From: Thuidium tamariscinum
Taxonomy: Eukaryota; Streptophyta; Bryopsida; Hypnales; Thuidiaceae
NCBI GenBank assembly: GCA_947034885.2
Contig: OX344750.2
Location: 39,170,821 to 39,234,820 of the forward strand
DNA: 64,000 nucleotides
Direction: 5' to 3'
How positions within the stretch are numbered: position 1 is the first letter of the stretch; each line of letters begins with the position of its first letter. Below are positions 11,562 to 23,684 of this stretch, in pieces. Under the pieces are notes generated by a model. It did no database searches. It saw nothing but the letters and a program-made list of their open reading frames with translations, and was not told the DNA's origin. The position numbers and the translations under genes were made by a program.

Positions 11562-12188
11562 CGGTGCTCGTCCTTCCTAATTCTTGCGGCACAGATGTTC
11601 TAAGAGTGATTGAAAATACTTAACAACTGTTGCGACATTGGCTTATTGCTTCGCATAAGTACTCCCTATGATTGTATGTGCGGTAGGTGGACTGAAAAAT
11701 GAAATGTATGGACGAGAAAAATGATTGAAGACGTTCCGACGAAGGGAAACCGTGGCATGACTATCAGCACTGCATACGTAAAATTCGAGATGTTGATCAA
11801 GTTTTCCATACTTGATTCGGTTCTTGCAGTTTCACTACGTGGGAGATCACGAAAATGATGCCTCATTGGAGAGTGGTCGCGAGCTGCTTACTGAAGTGAA
11901 TACCTTGCAATGCGAAATAAGGTTGGGTTTAAGTGCTTACCATTGTTAGAATGGAATTTGGGGGGTCTTATACCGGTAATTGCGAAGATTTCAATGCACA
12001 AAATTCCTCACAACAAGAAAGTGGCAAGAGACGGTCATCAGCAAGATCCGAAGGCATTCACAAGATTCGGTTCAAGAAAAGCTCACCAAATTCAATACAC
12101 TCGCGAACAAAGCATCGTCATTCAGTAGCAGAGTTTTGTGTCTCACGCGTTCAAATGGATATGTACAAGGCAAATCTGATCTAACTTT
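11562..12188. other. Intergenic region between deaminase and bZIP genes
   Basis: No convincing gene is seen. It should hold the promoter of the deaminase (minus strand, right of 11561) and the 3' untranslated region of the bZIP gene. The small open frames here have no recognisable features. Confidence 0.5.
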
Positions 12189-13736
12189 CTAGAGTATACG
12201 CCTAGACCGGATGTGTTTAACCTTCCGCCTTTTCATTCCCGGCGGCCAATTGGATGACCTGAAATTCAAGTCATACTGGCTGCGGCTCTTCTTCCGCTTC
12301 CTAGAGTTTCTTCCCCCTACCATGCCACCTTGGAAGGCATGGAACATCTCCACCCCGATGGGGAAAGATGACATGCCTTCACGAAGGGGCAGGGATTCAT
12401 TTGTTGGTTGAGGACCGCTTAATCCGCTTACTGCTGCGAGGATTAGTAGCTCCAGCAGGGTGAGAAGAAATTTTGGGAATCGGCCAGCGGTAGGGGAAGT
12501 GACCTGCTGGCCCATAGGGTAGCGGCATGAATGGTGGCGCAGGAACTCCGACGGCAGGGAGTCTGAAATCAAACACGAAGGTACGTCAATGGCCAGTTAG
12601 TGAACTGAAGTAAAATTAAATTAAATTCAAAAATAACTTTTCAACAACGGACAAATCTCCGGAAGAGCGTTCACGAAACACGAAAATCCCCGGGACTGTT
12701 ACAAAGATGAAACGACATTAAAAATCTGTCCCAACCAAGCACTTACTGCTTTCAAGCACTGCAGGCTCTGCGACACCAGTCTTAACACCATCCTTAGGTT
12801 TCTTCACACGGACAAGCTCATCCTTGAGCGCCGAATTCTCCATCGAAGTCACAGTCATGACCCGTTGAAGCTGTGCGACATGCGCCTCCAGCATGCGACA
12901 CTTCACTTCGAGCTCCTTCACATACGACTTCTTTCGAGCCCGAGATTGAGAGGCAGCTTCCCTGTTCTTCTCTAATCTGATAGAATAAAATGAAACAAAA
13001 ACGTGGCACAGAGAGTCAGCACTCTATCATAATCTCAAACAAAAGTATTCTGATGGTAGCAACCAAAAATTTCATTTCCATAAAGAGAAGATCATTTTCC
13101 ATGAGAGCTAACAATGCACACAGCCATCGATCGACTTCCGAAGAAATTTTGGGGGTTTCGAAACCCAAATCCATATCCTAAAGTCTCCTTCCAAAAGGAG
13201 ACAAAATCACCAATGATTTTTTAGGGTCTTCTTTCGAGTTTCGCACTCAATCCAACCGCAAATACCTTGATATGCCAGAGATTTCCCAAGCCACACAAAA
13301 ACTCATAAAGCAGAAAAAACCAGAATACAGCTACGGCAAAAAGGGCTGACCTCCGGGCACGTTTAGGGTCATCCTCTTCATATTCGGGGCTGGAAGCAGC
13401 GCTCCTCTTGGTCCCCGACTCAGAAGGGACGGCAGCAAAAGCCTCATGCTCCGACGTAAGCGTAGGCGCGGGTGAAGAACCTGACGACGACGGCGCCGCA
13501 CCAGCAGCACCGTCCCCGTCGACAACAACACCAACACCAACAGGAGTTTCACCCGAGCCCGTCTCGTCTACTATCCCATCATCAGGGGAGACGAGCGCGA
13601 TCTCTTTCCACCACGCCTCGTCGATACAATCAATTCCCTCGTCGCCAAGAAACAAGGAGGAGAGTTCTTCTGGAGGGGGCGGAAGAGAAAAGGCGTCGAA
13701 ATCAAGGCCAAGGTCGAGAGAATCCAGCGACTCCAT
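12189..13736 (-). CDS. Membrane-anchored bZIP transcription factor (bZIP60-like, ER stress)
   Basis: Three exons on the minus strand, 13736-13351, 12976-12747 and 12562-12189, join with GT..AG borders and correct phases to give 329 residues. The N-terminus is acidic, serine-rich and activation-domain-like. Residues 133-141 (NREAASQSR) form the N-x7-R DNA-contact basic region, following DDPKRARR. The zipper has leucines at 151, 158, 165 and 179 (Thr at 172). A single hydrophobic segment at about 237-253 (FLLTLLELLILAAVSGL) is a likely membrane anchor, followed by a basic tail. This order, and the KRARR..NRE..SR.RKK..VKELE sequence, matches plant bZIP60-type unfolded-protein-response factors. 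I infer ER tethering with release by IRE1 mRNA splicing or proteolysis. Paired CNGCNG motifs lie within the transmembrane-coding RNA. The in-frame TTG 39 bases upstream was not used as start. Confidence 0.85.
12431..12458 (-). promoter_or_regulatory. Candidate IRE1 cleavage pair in bZIP mRNA
   Basis: On the mRNA strand, CTGCTGG and CAGCAGT occur 22 nt apart (cut to cut, plus-strand 12434-12455) inside the transmembrane-coding part. Both fit the CNG/CNGN loop consensus of plant IRE1 substrates. Removing 22 nt would shift the frame and end translation almost at once, within the membrane segment. The two motifs are also complementary to each other, so they may pair rather than sit in two separate loops. 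This weakens the call. Confidence 0.35.
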
Positions 13737-14002
13737 CAGAGGTAGTACAATTTTTCCGGACTCCACACATCGCAATGAATAATCAACACCAATACTTCAA
13801 TGCAAACGATGACGATACAGGATCATGTAAAGAAGAAGTGGAGAACACGAGATTGCGTGAAGCTCAATCGCATGGAAAAGTCGGCAGAACAGACGGGCGG
13901 CGGGTTCCTTGTTGCGGCACGAGGAGGGGAGAAGTAGAGAAGCTCACGCGGAGAGGCAAGACGACCGACGTGGGAAACAGACTGTTGCCACGGTGGCTCT
14001 TG

Positions 14003-14040
14003 TGACGTAAATATGCTGACGTGGACTGACTTCAGCCAAT
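14003..14040 (-). promoter_or_regulatory. CRE, UPRE-like and CCAAT motifs upstream of bZIP gene
   Basis: About 270-300 bp upstream of the bZIP ATG lie TGACGTAA (14003-14010), TGACGTGG (14017-14024) and CCAAT (14036-14040). CGACGTGG occurs nearer at 13966-13973. TGACGTGG equals the known unfolded-protein-response element bound by XBP1/ATF6/bZIP60-type factors, so the gene may be controlled by its own class of factor. Spacing of CCAAT to CCACG does not match a canonical ERSE. Confidence 0.45.
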
Positions 14041-14708
14041 AGGCGATCAGAGGTTTAGTTTTATTTCCTTCAGTTTGAGTTCCCTTTAACCCTTGAACGT
14101 CGGGCTGGTAACCGTGGAAAAATGCGGACTGTAAATAGTGGCCATGTCTGTCCTGACCGCAAGAGAAGTCACTGTTGATGATCTTGGACAATTCCTCACT
14201 TCTTGCTGCCTTGATGGAAATTATGAGAAGGGCGACATAAGGTCTATCACCATCTGAGGATCTGGGTGGATTGGCCCCCTCGCTCGGCCTTACCATGTTT
14301 TACCAGAGGTGCAATCAAAACAAAAAGCCCCCTAGTTTGGGCCGTGATCACCCCTACTTTCTTCACCCCCTAGCTAATTTGCGGTCTCTGATCGCAAATA
14401 TGAATTCAAAATTTGCAAAAAAAAATCAGTGTGAAAAATAAAAAATTACAGTGTTTTACCCAAGTGGCCGAGCAAGGGGGTCAGTTCTCCCTGCCCGTGA
14501 GCATATTTCCGTGAAATTTTCTTTCAATGTTGGGTGGTGAAAAATACCAATAGAATCATTGGGATTGTTTCTGTGCTCGAATGATTGACCGTGCCTCCAC
14601 AATCGTATCTCCGAAAGAAATGGATGAAAAATATCTTTTTTGCATCCAGCAGATTGATTTTTTGTCATTCATTGGACGCAGAACATCTATGGCAACATTC
14701 AAGGGTTA
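14041..14708. repeat. Gene-free; repeat fragments with TTAACCCTTGAA ends
   Basis: No gene is seen. The right part (about 14560-14707, ending CATTCAAGGGTTAAG) is similar to 40620-40710. A reversed TTAACCCTTGAA motif lies at 14085. This suggests a diverged dispersed element of several hundred bases. Confidence 0.4.
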
Positions 14709-15091
14709 AGGTAGCCAACCTATTTCCAATCACTTAAGCAATTATGCATAGTTAGAGTGTTGTTGGTTTTATTGCAAAAAATTTCCCATGTATAGAAATG
14801 GAGTTTGGAGGGATAGCGGATTTTTTAGATTTTATTATACAAAGTGTAATCACTATGAATTTTTTAATAGAAGATTCTTCTTGACATATAATGGTAATAT
14901 AGACCTTGGTTACCTTACTATTTCTACCCATAGGGTGATTGCAAAATCGATCAAGGGCTGATTGCATTTGTGAGAGCCTTACAACCAGTCCTAATGTGCC
15001 ACAATTGCTCCAGGAGTTGCACCACAACTTCATAGAAAGGAAGCAACCTATAGATTGGAAATGGGGGTGATCCGAAATGGGTTGGCTACCT
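14709..15091. mobile_element. MITE family A, copy 2
   Basis: A 383-bp element with termini AGGTAGCCAACC and GGTTGGCTACCT, flanked on both sides by TA (14707-14708 and 15092-15093). It is similar throughout to 2873-3250, for example AGCAATTA.GCATAGTT near the left end. TA duplications place it with Tc1/mariner-derived MITEs. Both copies lie in the same orientation. Confidence 0.85.
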
Positions 15092-15093
15092 TA

Positions 15094-17355
15094 CTTTGGG
15101 AGTAGTGTGAAGCCACATAGCCCTAATAAGGCATCCCCTGACTTTGTAGTCGAACTTGAATATATTTTCTCTATATTCTACATTTTTGCATATTGTATAT
15201 GAATGAAGATTTTGTATTTTTAATGAATTATTATATTTTTAGATTTATTTGTAAAAACTTAAAATGATATTAATTTATTCAATATTATTTCCTACATCAA
15301 TTTCACAAATTTGCACTAAATTTTGAAAATTTGAAATTATACTTCATATGAATTTATAAAGCATAAGAATAGCAAGATAAGATTTTAGAGTATTTTACAA
15401 TTGGAAGACTATTGAAAGTTCATCCTATAGAAAGAACATGAAAAATTAAATTAAATTAAAAATAGAATGTAAAATAGGACCAAAATAAAGCAACCAAATC
15501 ATCTAGTTTATCAATATTAAAGAGTATAAATCTAAATCATTTTAATCAATAATTAAATCAATAAAAATACTTGTAAACTTTTTATATAGATATTAATATC
15601 AAATCTTTGAGGTCATCACACTCAAATGTGTAAAATTAATTACAGTGTGAAATGAAAATAGTAAAATCTAGCTAATATAAAGAAATATTAAATTTCAAAA
15701 CTTTGGGCTTTGTTCACAACCCCATTGAAACCTCTAAAGAAAAAATTATAAAACTTTCGTAGAGATGCTCAATAAAAGAAAGATATGCATATAGATGTTT
15801 CATACATATCTCTACAATCAAATTTAATTGTAATCTAGAATTTTGTTTTATGAATTTAGGATTTATAATTATAAAAATAAAAAGTTTTTTTTAGATTATA
15901 TATTTAGATAGTGATTTCTAATAAGGACAATCCTCACTAATAGTTTTTATCCAAAATTTGGCAATTATTAAAATAAATTAACTTTAAGAATAAAACTTTT
16001 TAATACGTGTCATATTGTCACTCTAACCTAACCTAAAATTTGTATATACAATGTGAAGGTATAATTGTTTTCACAGACCAAGTGAATCCAAGTGTAAAAT
16101 AATCTTTCTATTTATTTGGGATTTATTAGAAATTCAACTTCTTGACAACTGTTGTTTTGAAACACTATTGACAAAGGGTTTTTAATTCCTATATGTACAC
16201 TACTTTCATATTTTTTTTTATAATAATAGATTTTCTATGCACAAAAAAATTTACATGTGAATTTATAAATTTATAAATTTACTAATAATTGTATTTCCAT
16301 GAGACTTTATTACTCAATTGTTTGAAAATGATCATTTAAATAAAAATATTTTGTATACACATTTTATGCACTAAAATTGCAACTATTGATTTGCAAAAGT
16401 CATTAGAGCATCTAGACCTAGAAAGCACCCTTTAATCACCTATATAGTTTAACTACATATTGCTTATATAGTTGTAGTGAGATAAGTATAAACTTTCTAA
16501 GTCTAACATTATAGTTATGTAAAAAACGATGAATTTGGATTAGAATACTACAAATAATTGTAATCAATTTATTTTATTTTAAAATATAAAATATATGTAA
16601 TTTTTAAAAATGAATACACAATGAGATTATTCCTCTAGTATTATTGTATTTGAGTCTCATCACCAAAAGCCTTAAGAATGAGAAACTCTAGTTTTACAAT
16701 AGACATCAATGCAAAAAACTTGAATAAAAAAACATAAATAATTTTTTGTAGAATTTTCTTATGATAATATTTACTAATGCTTAAAATCAACTTGAATGAT
16801 TATATATCATTTTACAAGATGAAAAATAGCAATGTAGGAAGATCATTTCATTTAACTTCAAAGTTTGTCAATACCAAATTGGGGGACTTCAAACACTTAG
16901 GTTCTATAAATACTTTTTTCATTCACTATTGCAAAAGAAAATCTAGTGATGACTCATCTATTATGGCAATACACAATTACACACATTCTTACTTCTACAT
17001 CAAACTAATGCATCTCCTCGAGCCACTCATTACATTACTCAACTATATTTGTTGTTCATTTTTTTAAAGATTTATACTTTAAAGTTTAATCATTCCATGT
17101 AGGATGTTTTTTTGGAGAACATTATAAGTTTCAAATTTTATATCTTGAAAGCAATGCAAGAACTAATTCCTTACCACAAATGATCAAATTTGGAAATGTT
17201 GAATTCATATTAGGAATTTAATACCACATAATTAACTAGGAATGTGAAAAAAAATACATAATCAACTACTCCAAAATAGTGAACAATTTTTTTTAAAGTT
17301 ATCCACAAATGATGGAGGAAAAAAAATCAAAATTCTTCTTCTTAGAATGCTTATA
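15094..17355. other. AT-rich gene-free DNA
   Basis: About 2.3 kb of very AT-rich sequence. I see no gene, no long inverted repeat and no convincing tandem array. Confidence 0.6.
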
Positions 17356-17628
17356 AGGTAGGTACACCCAAAATGGCACCTGACCTTAAAGCGCCATCTA
17401 CAATGTGCATACATTTCCGAAATCAATCATGTAGCCACACTATAGATTGCCATTTCAGAATCAGACTTTGACCGTTAATAACTTTTGCATACAGTATCCA
17501 AATCCTATGTTTTTTGGTGTGTTGGAACATGTTTTCATTTGCCAACAAGACTACATAAAAATCTGAACAGCATGATGACAGGAACTAGGCCCAGTAAGAA
17601 TAAGTGGCCATTTTAGGTGTACCCACCT
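17356..17628. mobile_element. TA-flanked MITE (family F)
   Basis: A 273-bp element with inverted termini AGGTAGGTACACCCAAAATG (left) and the near-reverse complement CATTTTAGGTGTACCCACCT (right). It is flanked by TA at 17354-17355 and 17629-17630. The AGGTAG start is reminiscent of family A but the rest differs. A Tc1/mariner-type origin is inferred from the TA duplication. Confidence 0.8.
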
Positions 17629-17790
17629 TAGCAGTACCCTTATAAACTCACATCCTTCCCATTGCCGCCACATAGGACGATGACGGATGATAAGAAAGCT
17701 ACGTTCATCCAAACTATTCATTCATCCATTCAGTGCATTTGTGTCGGTGCTCATCTACAAGGGGACAATTTGTTTTTTTTCGCTAACTTA

Positions 17791-17931
17791 AGCAGGTGTT
17801 TCACACTATGGCAGTCCAAGTTGAGAGGCCGTCAATTCCACCAATTAGATTTGAGAAACCATGATTTTCACCAATCAGATTTGAGAAAACCATGGCCTCT
17901 CGACTTGGATGGCCATAGTGTGAAACGCCCC
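17791..17931. mobile_element. TTA-flanked short MITE (PIF/Harbinger-like)
   Basis: A 141-bp element whose ends form a long inverted repeat: GTTTCACACTATGGC near the left and GCCATAGTGTGAAAC near the right, continuing through CCAAGT.GAGAGGCC. TTA is present on both sides (17788-17790 and 17932-17934), the target duplication expected for PIF/Harbinger elements. The centre holds two short direct repeats of TTTGAGAAA. Confidence 0.75.
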
Positions 17932-17934
17932 TTA

Positions 17935-20077
17935 CAGACTGGTGGAACTTGAAAGATATTTCCTGGAGACACAGGTAGTTGTTTCGACTTTAGAGGTTTG
18001 AAGCCGTTAGGAGTTAGGACTTGATTGGGGTACCATTTGAGGGGGTCACTTTCTGGATAAAGTTCTCCATTGAATTTTCATTAAAACTAGATATTGAACT
18101 GAATGGGTTGAGTTATGTTGGTGCACATAAGGTACGAGGTTCATAAAGTGCCCATTGAAGAGCTGACTATGAATTTTCAGGATGTGAAACTTCTTGACAC
18201 ATTTTTCGGTAAATTTTCCTTGGAATACAAGTGAAATTGGCATCCAACCCAAGTCGTTTCATATTGTTTGGAGCTTTGTGGAATTAGTTATGAAGTTTCA
18301 AAGTCAAAATGGCATAGGGTACTATAACGTCCAACTCCTCCAATGCACATGTTTGTACATTCATATAAAGATGAAAAAGTAACATGTACAAACAATGCAC
18401 AGTTGACAAAGTGGGTGGCCTTAGAGCTTAAGCAAATTTTGAGCCTCTTACCTTACTAGCCCCTAAAGGATTGAATAACCATAGAATGTGTGCATATGAC
18501 ATTGTTAACCAACATCGACGGGCCCTTCTAAAGCCTTGGAAAGCAGGAGGGTGAGCCCTTGATTCGTCACTTGGAACTCACTATTATTTTTTTTTGACTT
18601 TTTGCAAAGTCATATAAAGGAAAGTATACAAAAAGCCCCCCAAAGAGTGTAGAATTGAAATAGGCATCCTACATGACAATATAGTATTTGGTCTAAAATA
18701 GAATATATCTCAAATCCACTTGTAAATAGGTAAGAGGCCGAAAATCAGTGTGAAATTTAAATATTTGAGTGATTGGCCTAGCATGCGATAAATTAAGTCT
18801 AGCTAAATTGGTTTGATAAAGCCTAGAGAGGTCCTTAAATAGGATTCTAATGATGTATTTCAGTTTTCTTATAGCATCACCAAAATAGAAAAATCCCAAT
18901 AGTTGGCATGTAAGAGTTACTTTTGTAAGATGGATTAGTGGATGGAATCTAATGACCAAGAATGTTGAACTAAGGTTGGAGTCAAGCTAAAGGCTTAGTG
19001 GTGAAGTTGATTCCCCAAAATCCCCCTTGGTAGAAAAGATTCCCTAATTATCGATGCCATTTGAAGGGAATAGGATTGTATCCTCCTTCTTTGAAAGTGT
19101 AGGGTGAATATGTGAGACTACAAATGTTTTGTGGGATTCCAGTAGAGGTGCTACAAAAAGATTTGGAATTTTCTGATAATCAAAATATGCTTTTCCAAAT
19201 GGTCAATCCTTGAAATCTTTGATAGAAGATTTCTAGAAATTCTCTAAGGTGCAATAAAATCTCATTTAAAATTAAAGTAGCTTCTTTTATGTAAATAAGA
19301 CGCCCCAATAAGTTTAATCCCTAAAAGTCCAAGGGATTAGGACAAAATACAAATGTGTTATGAAATATAAGTTCCAAATTTTTTTTGAAGTTAGCATCAA
19401 AGAAGATAATGAAAAGCACAAAATGTAGAAAGCATTTGTATGGTCAAAATTATAAAATTATTTTTAGATTCTCTTCAAATGAATTTTGAAGATATAACCT
19501 CAAAAATTCACCAAAAATACAATTTCCATATTTAGTACATGAATTTTTTTTGATTGGTCAAAATTATGGTTTTTATTGATTTGTGAAAAAATGCAAAAGA
19601 TCTAGTATTGAGAGCATTAATACTTCTCCAAATAATAAGTTTTTCAACACTAGGCAACTCTAAACCTTTTGTGCAATATCTCTTATAATTTTTGTTTGAC
19701 TATACCAATCTTAGTTTTGAATATAAATGTTGAAAGACAACCCAATTTTTTCAAAATTAAAAAGAAAATTGAAAAAAGTTTTTTTTCTACCCGAAAACTT
19801 TGCCCAAAGTTGGACAACGACTAAAAAATGGTTGCTTGAGTGCTTAAGGGTTAAAGGCATTTCGATAGTCAAAGGTACTTGAACCGACAAAATTCTTCGA
19901 CAATAGGTGAATTAAAAAGTTGCACCAAAATTGACTAGCATCCTACAAATATACAAAATGGGAATGACGTTGATGACATGTCTTTATTTACTCTCCTATA
20001 TCTTCTAGATACCCTAGGCTCATTATTTCTTACAAAAAAGTCAAAATCTCAAAGTTGGAATTTTGTCCATTTTGATT
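17935..20077. other. AT-rich gene-free DNA with diverged repeats
   Basis: No gene is seen. The motif CCCCTAAAGGATTGAATAACC at about 18465 and AAGGGTTAAAGGCATTTCG near 19848 resemble ends of the CCCCTAAAGGACC repeat family, so part of the stretch may be an older member. Confidence 0.45.
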
Positions 20078-21002
20078 TTAACCCCTAAAGGACCAGATTG
20101 TGTTTTTTGGCAGTATAGAAACTTTAGGCAGGTATGTGTGAATGGAAATTTGCATGTTTTAGGCTGAAATTTCAATAGAATGTGTAGAGAAGGAATATCT
20201 TTCATGTGCCCAAATTTCATGACATTTGAAAATGTGAGTAAAAAATCATAGCCTCATATGTCACTTTTTTTTGTAACTGGGCACTTTAGGCAGATCAAAA
20301 AAATCATTTTTTTCAAAAACTAAAATTTGAAATTGGTTTTTCATATTGATATATACATGGAAAGCTTTGAATCATTCTATTTCAATCAATGAGTCAAAAG
20401 TTATTAGGAGTTTTAGTTTGTAGGCAGTTATAGAATCTCTTCCTCAAAATAAACTTTGAAGTCCTTTATTGAACTCAATTTTCAATATTTTTGGAAAACA
20501 AAACAAAATCATAGGATGTAGATTGCTTATTACAACATTACAACCATTGGAATTGGAATTTTTCAATTCCATAATTAAATTCTTAATGATTTAGTATTTT
20601 GAATCATTCTCTACCTCTTTCTACTCATTTTCTACCTTTTTCCTATATGTTGTACAATTCCAAATGATTTGAAAATTTTCAAGCATGTAGCCAACTTGAC
20701 ATGAAGAATGAACTTAAAGAGTTACAACCATTTTGGATATTTTTCATGTAAATGTGACCTTTTGAAGTGCACGTGCCCGCCAAAAAAATGATTTTCGTCG
20801 ATTTAAATGCTAATATCTTCTAGTCCGCATGGAGGAAAATTCTGAAATTTTTTCTGTAAATTTTCAAACTAGCCTACTACAAGATCCTATGGTTATATGT
20901 GTCCAAATTTTTTTTTAAAGAAAATTTGGTGCTTGTCCTAAAAATGACAATTTTAGAGTTTTTTTTTAATGAAAACATAGTAATGGTCTTTTAGGGGTTA
21001 AA
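20078..21002. mobile_element. TTAACCCC repeat family B, copy 1
   Basis: A 925-bp unit bounded by TTAACCCCTAAAGGACCA and the inverted TGGTCTTTTAGGGGTTAA (17 of 18 positions pair). Other members are at 39015-39619 and 51984-52930. No target duplication was identified and there is no coding frame. It is probably a non-autonomous TIR element. Confidence 0.7.
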
Positions 21003-22898
21003 CTTACACTAGGTTTCAATGAGATTTTTGGACTTTGAAAAAAGAGGGATTCTTCTTATCTAGTAGTGACCTTCTAAAGCCAACAACACAATCTATTTGG
21101 ATTTTGGAGTTAATCACCAAAAGTTAGGATATAGGTCCAACATAGAAAATAAAAACATGGTTATAGGATACATAGTTAGGATAGGGGTCTTAGGGTTATC
21201 ATAGGTAAATCCAAGAATAAAAGGTGCCTTGAAATTTATAACAGGGCTCTCTTTTTCTTCTCAAGATCTTTCTTTTTTTACCCACACTTTTATATTTGGG
21301 TTTGTTGGTTCAATTGATTGACATTTGGAAGTCTTGGCATTTTAAACTAAGAGACCTTTAATGGTGTTTTGGGCCTTTGTTGTCCTTTGGTTGAGTTTCT
21401 TTCATGTTTTTCAAGGTTTTGAAATCCTTCCTTATCTATGTCTATTTATACCCTTTGTTCTATGAGAAAGTGTTGGAGTCTTGTTCAATGCTTTTAATAA
21501 CCTTATCAAGTTATTTTGAGCTTTGTAGTCAAACTTCTATTGATTTCTCTACTTTATTTGGTATTTTTACTATCTTTGTTAAGTCAAGGTACTATTGAAG
21601 TCTCTACTTTATTTGAACTTGTTTTTTGGGTAGTTTGAGCAAAATTCTTGAAAAAATAACTTATAGGATTCATTTCTGAATGCAATTTTTACATTTTTTC
21701 TGAAAAAATTGCTTGACAAGGTTAAATTTTCTTGCTAGAATAACCTCATCGTTGGGATTATTGTGTTTCAATTCCATCTTAGAGCTATTAATGAGATAAT
21801 TTTTCTTTCAATCCTGGACTTACCTCTAACTTAATAATTTTTTAAAGAATAAAAATTAAACATTTTTTTTTGAAATTTTTTTCCTTGACTTTCAACTCAA
21901 TTATTAAATATGATTTTCTTAAAATTCAAAGTCCATAGTGCAAGAAATTCAACAAATGGCAATCAAAGTCATCTGAAATTATAGAATAGTGTTTAAGAAA
22001 ACTATGCTTTCCAAGCTTGAATGCTCATATCTTCCACTCTATACGGTCAAACTTCATGAAATTTTTACCACATGATCTTAGACAAACAATGTACAAGATC
22101 CTATGGTTGAACTCTATAATTACACTTTTTTTTTGTTCTTTTGGATGAACGCAACAAAAATGGCTGTTTTGAGTGGTTTTTGATAAAAAAAAATGGCCTT
22201 GGGCTTTCAAAGATTTATATAGAAGGTACATAAATTGATATATATATATATATATTATTGACAAAAGTTTGTATTCATATTGATTTGAAATCCAATGACC
22301 TATCACACTCTTGATTTGAGTCATTATTGCACTTCATTCATGCCTACAAAGTTTCAAAATGGTCTCATATTCTACATCTATAGTTTAATATTTGAACATG
22401 GCAAAATTTAGATGGTACATAACATTCAGTAGCCCATGGAAGGACTGCCTTCCCTTTGGTGAAGTCCCCATCACCTAATTTTCATCTGACATTTTTTGAA
22501 GTTGCAACTTTAGTTACTGAATGGCGTGGAATACCATTGGTGCTGGATGGAATGGTGCGGGGTATTCCACACCATTTCATCCATTGGGAGGTAGTGTGAT
22601 AGTCTGCTACTGAATGTAATGTAAAGTGATATCCAATTGCCATCTTAAACCAATGATAAGATGACAAAAGACATTTTTTCAACAAAAGCATATATATTCA
22701 ATAGAATAACCTCTTTACTTTATAGAGAATAAACCCCTACTTTTATTTTTATTTTTATTTTTATTTTATTTTATTTTATTCTCTACTACAATTTTCTATT
22801 TACTTTTTACTTTTTTGTCAACCAATACAAATGACTTTATATAAATCATTTAAGGACCTATAATTTGAGTATATCACAAGGCACTCCTTCCTCGCAGG
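21003..22898. repeat. Gene-free; family B remnant and microsatellites
   Basis: About 21640-22200 aligns by eye with 52330-52925 inside a family B copy; shared phrases include TAGGATTCAT..TGAATGCAAT and TATACGGTCAAACTTCATGA. A (TA)n run lies at 22238-22255, and a (TTTTA)n run lies at 22739-22780. A small palindrome (ATGGCGTGGAATACC against GGTATTCCACACCAT) occurs at 22521-22575. No gene is seen. Confidence 0.55.
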
Positions 22899-23684
22899 AT
22901 AGTTCTTCGTTTGTTCAAATAGTTCTTCGTTTGTTCGGTGATCGGAGCAGTGTTTCCGCTATTGTGGGAATTGGCCGAGTGATCTAATTTGCAGAACCCC
23001 TGCCCGAGTCGCTAGCTATGGCGCAGCGCTGTCCTCCGTGAAATTTTACCGTCAAGGTCCGTCGCTAGACTCGCCACCACCTTCATCGCCTCAGTAAATC
23101 TCTCCGTCCCTTCGTCTCTGCCAATGTTCCACCGTCCGATAGATCAATTGTGTTGTTCCTGTAGATCGGATCCTTTCTCATCTCATGACGCAGCATCATT
23201 ACGCATCGCTTTTCTTACCGATTGGTACCCCGCCTTTCTGTTTTTAGCTCTTGCGTGGATCCGCGTGTCGTCGTAGCCTTGACTGATCCCCTGTCAACTT
23301 TGTGCGCACTAATTGCCTGCGCTCTGTTGTTATACCGTTCGTAGGGTAAACTATTTAAGTTCGCTCTGTGTGTTGTGTGAGGTCATGTGTTTTGCGTGAG
23401 TGAGCTTGATCCACGGTGTCTACAGTGAATTTTAGCCTCTGTCTGTCGGTTTTCATTGATCAGGTGTCAAGCGTTGTGCTGAAGAACGGTAGTCTTGGCA
23501 GGCGTTTTGGTTTTGATTTGAATTGTTTCTGTCAATCGGACGATGAATTGGATATGGCCTTCTTAATTTGATTGTATTTGTTTCGGTTTGTCTGTGCAGA
23601 TTGAACAATTTGGAGGAGGTGTGATTGAAATTTTGATTTGCGCAAAGGGTTAGGGTGGTGTGAGGGAAGGGGAGGGGTTTTCTG
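22899..23684 (+). promoter_or_regulatory. Upstream region and leader of MMT
   Basis: The base composition becomes richer in GC and CT here, consistent with a promoter and long 5' leader for the following gene. A 20-bp tandem duplication (ATAGTTCTTCGTTTGTTC at 22899 and 22919) marks its left edge. A leader intron is possible but I could not place it with confidence. There is no clear TATA box. Confidence 0.45.

Noticed and set aside
13408-14005. Plus-strand open frames opposite bZIP exon 1
   Set aside because: They are antisense shadows of a GC-rich coding exon with proven splice phases on the minus strand.
22521-22575. Small palindrome as a separate MITE
   Set aside because: The arms are only about 15 bp and no target duplication or second copy was seen.
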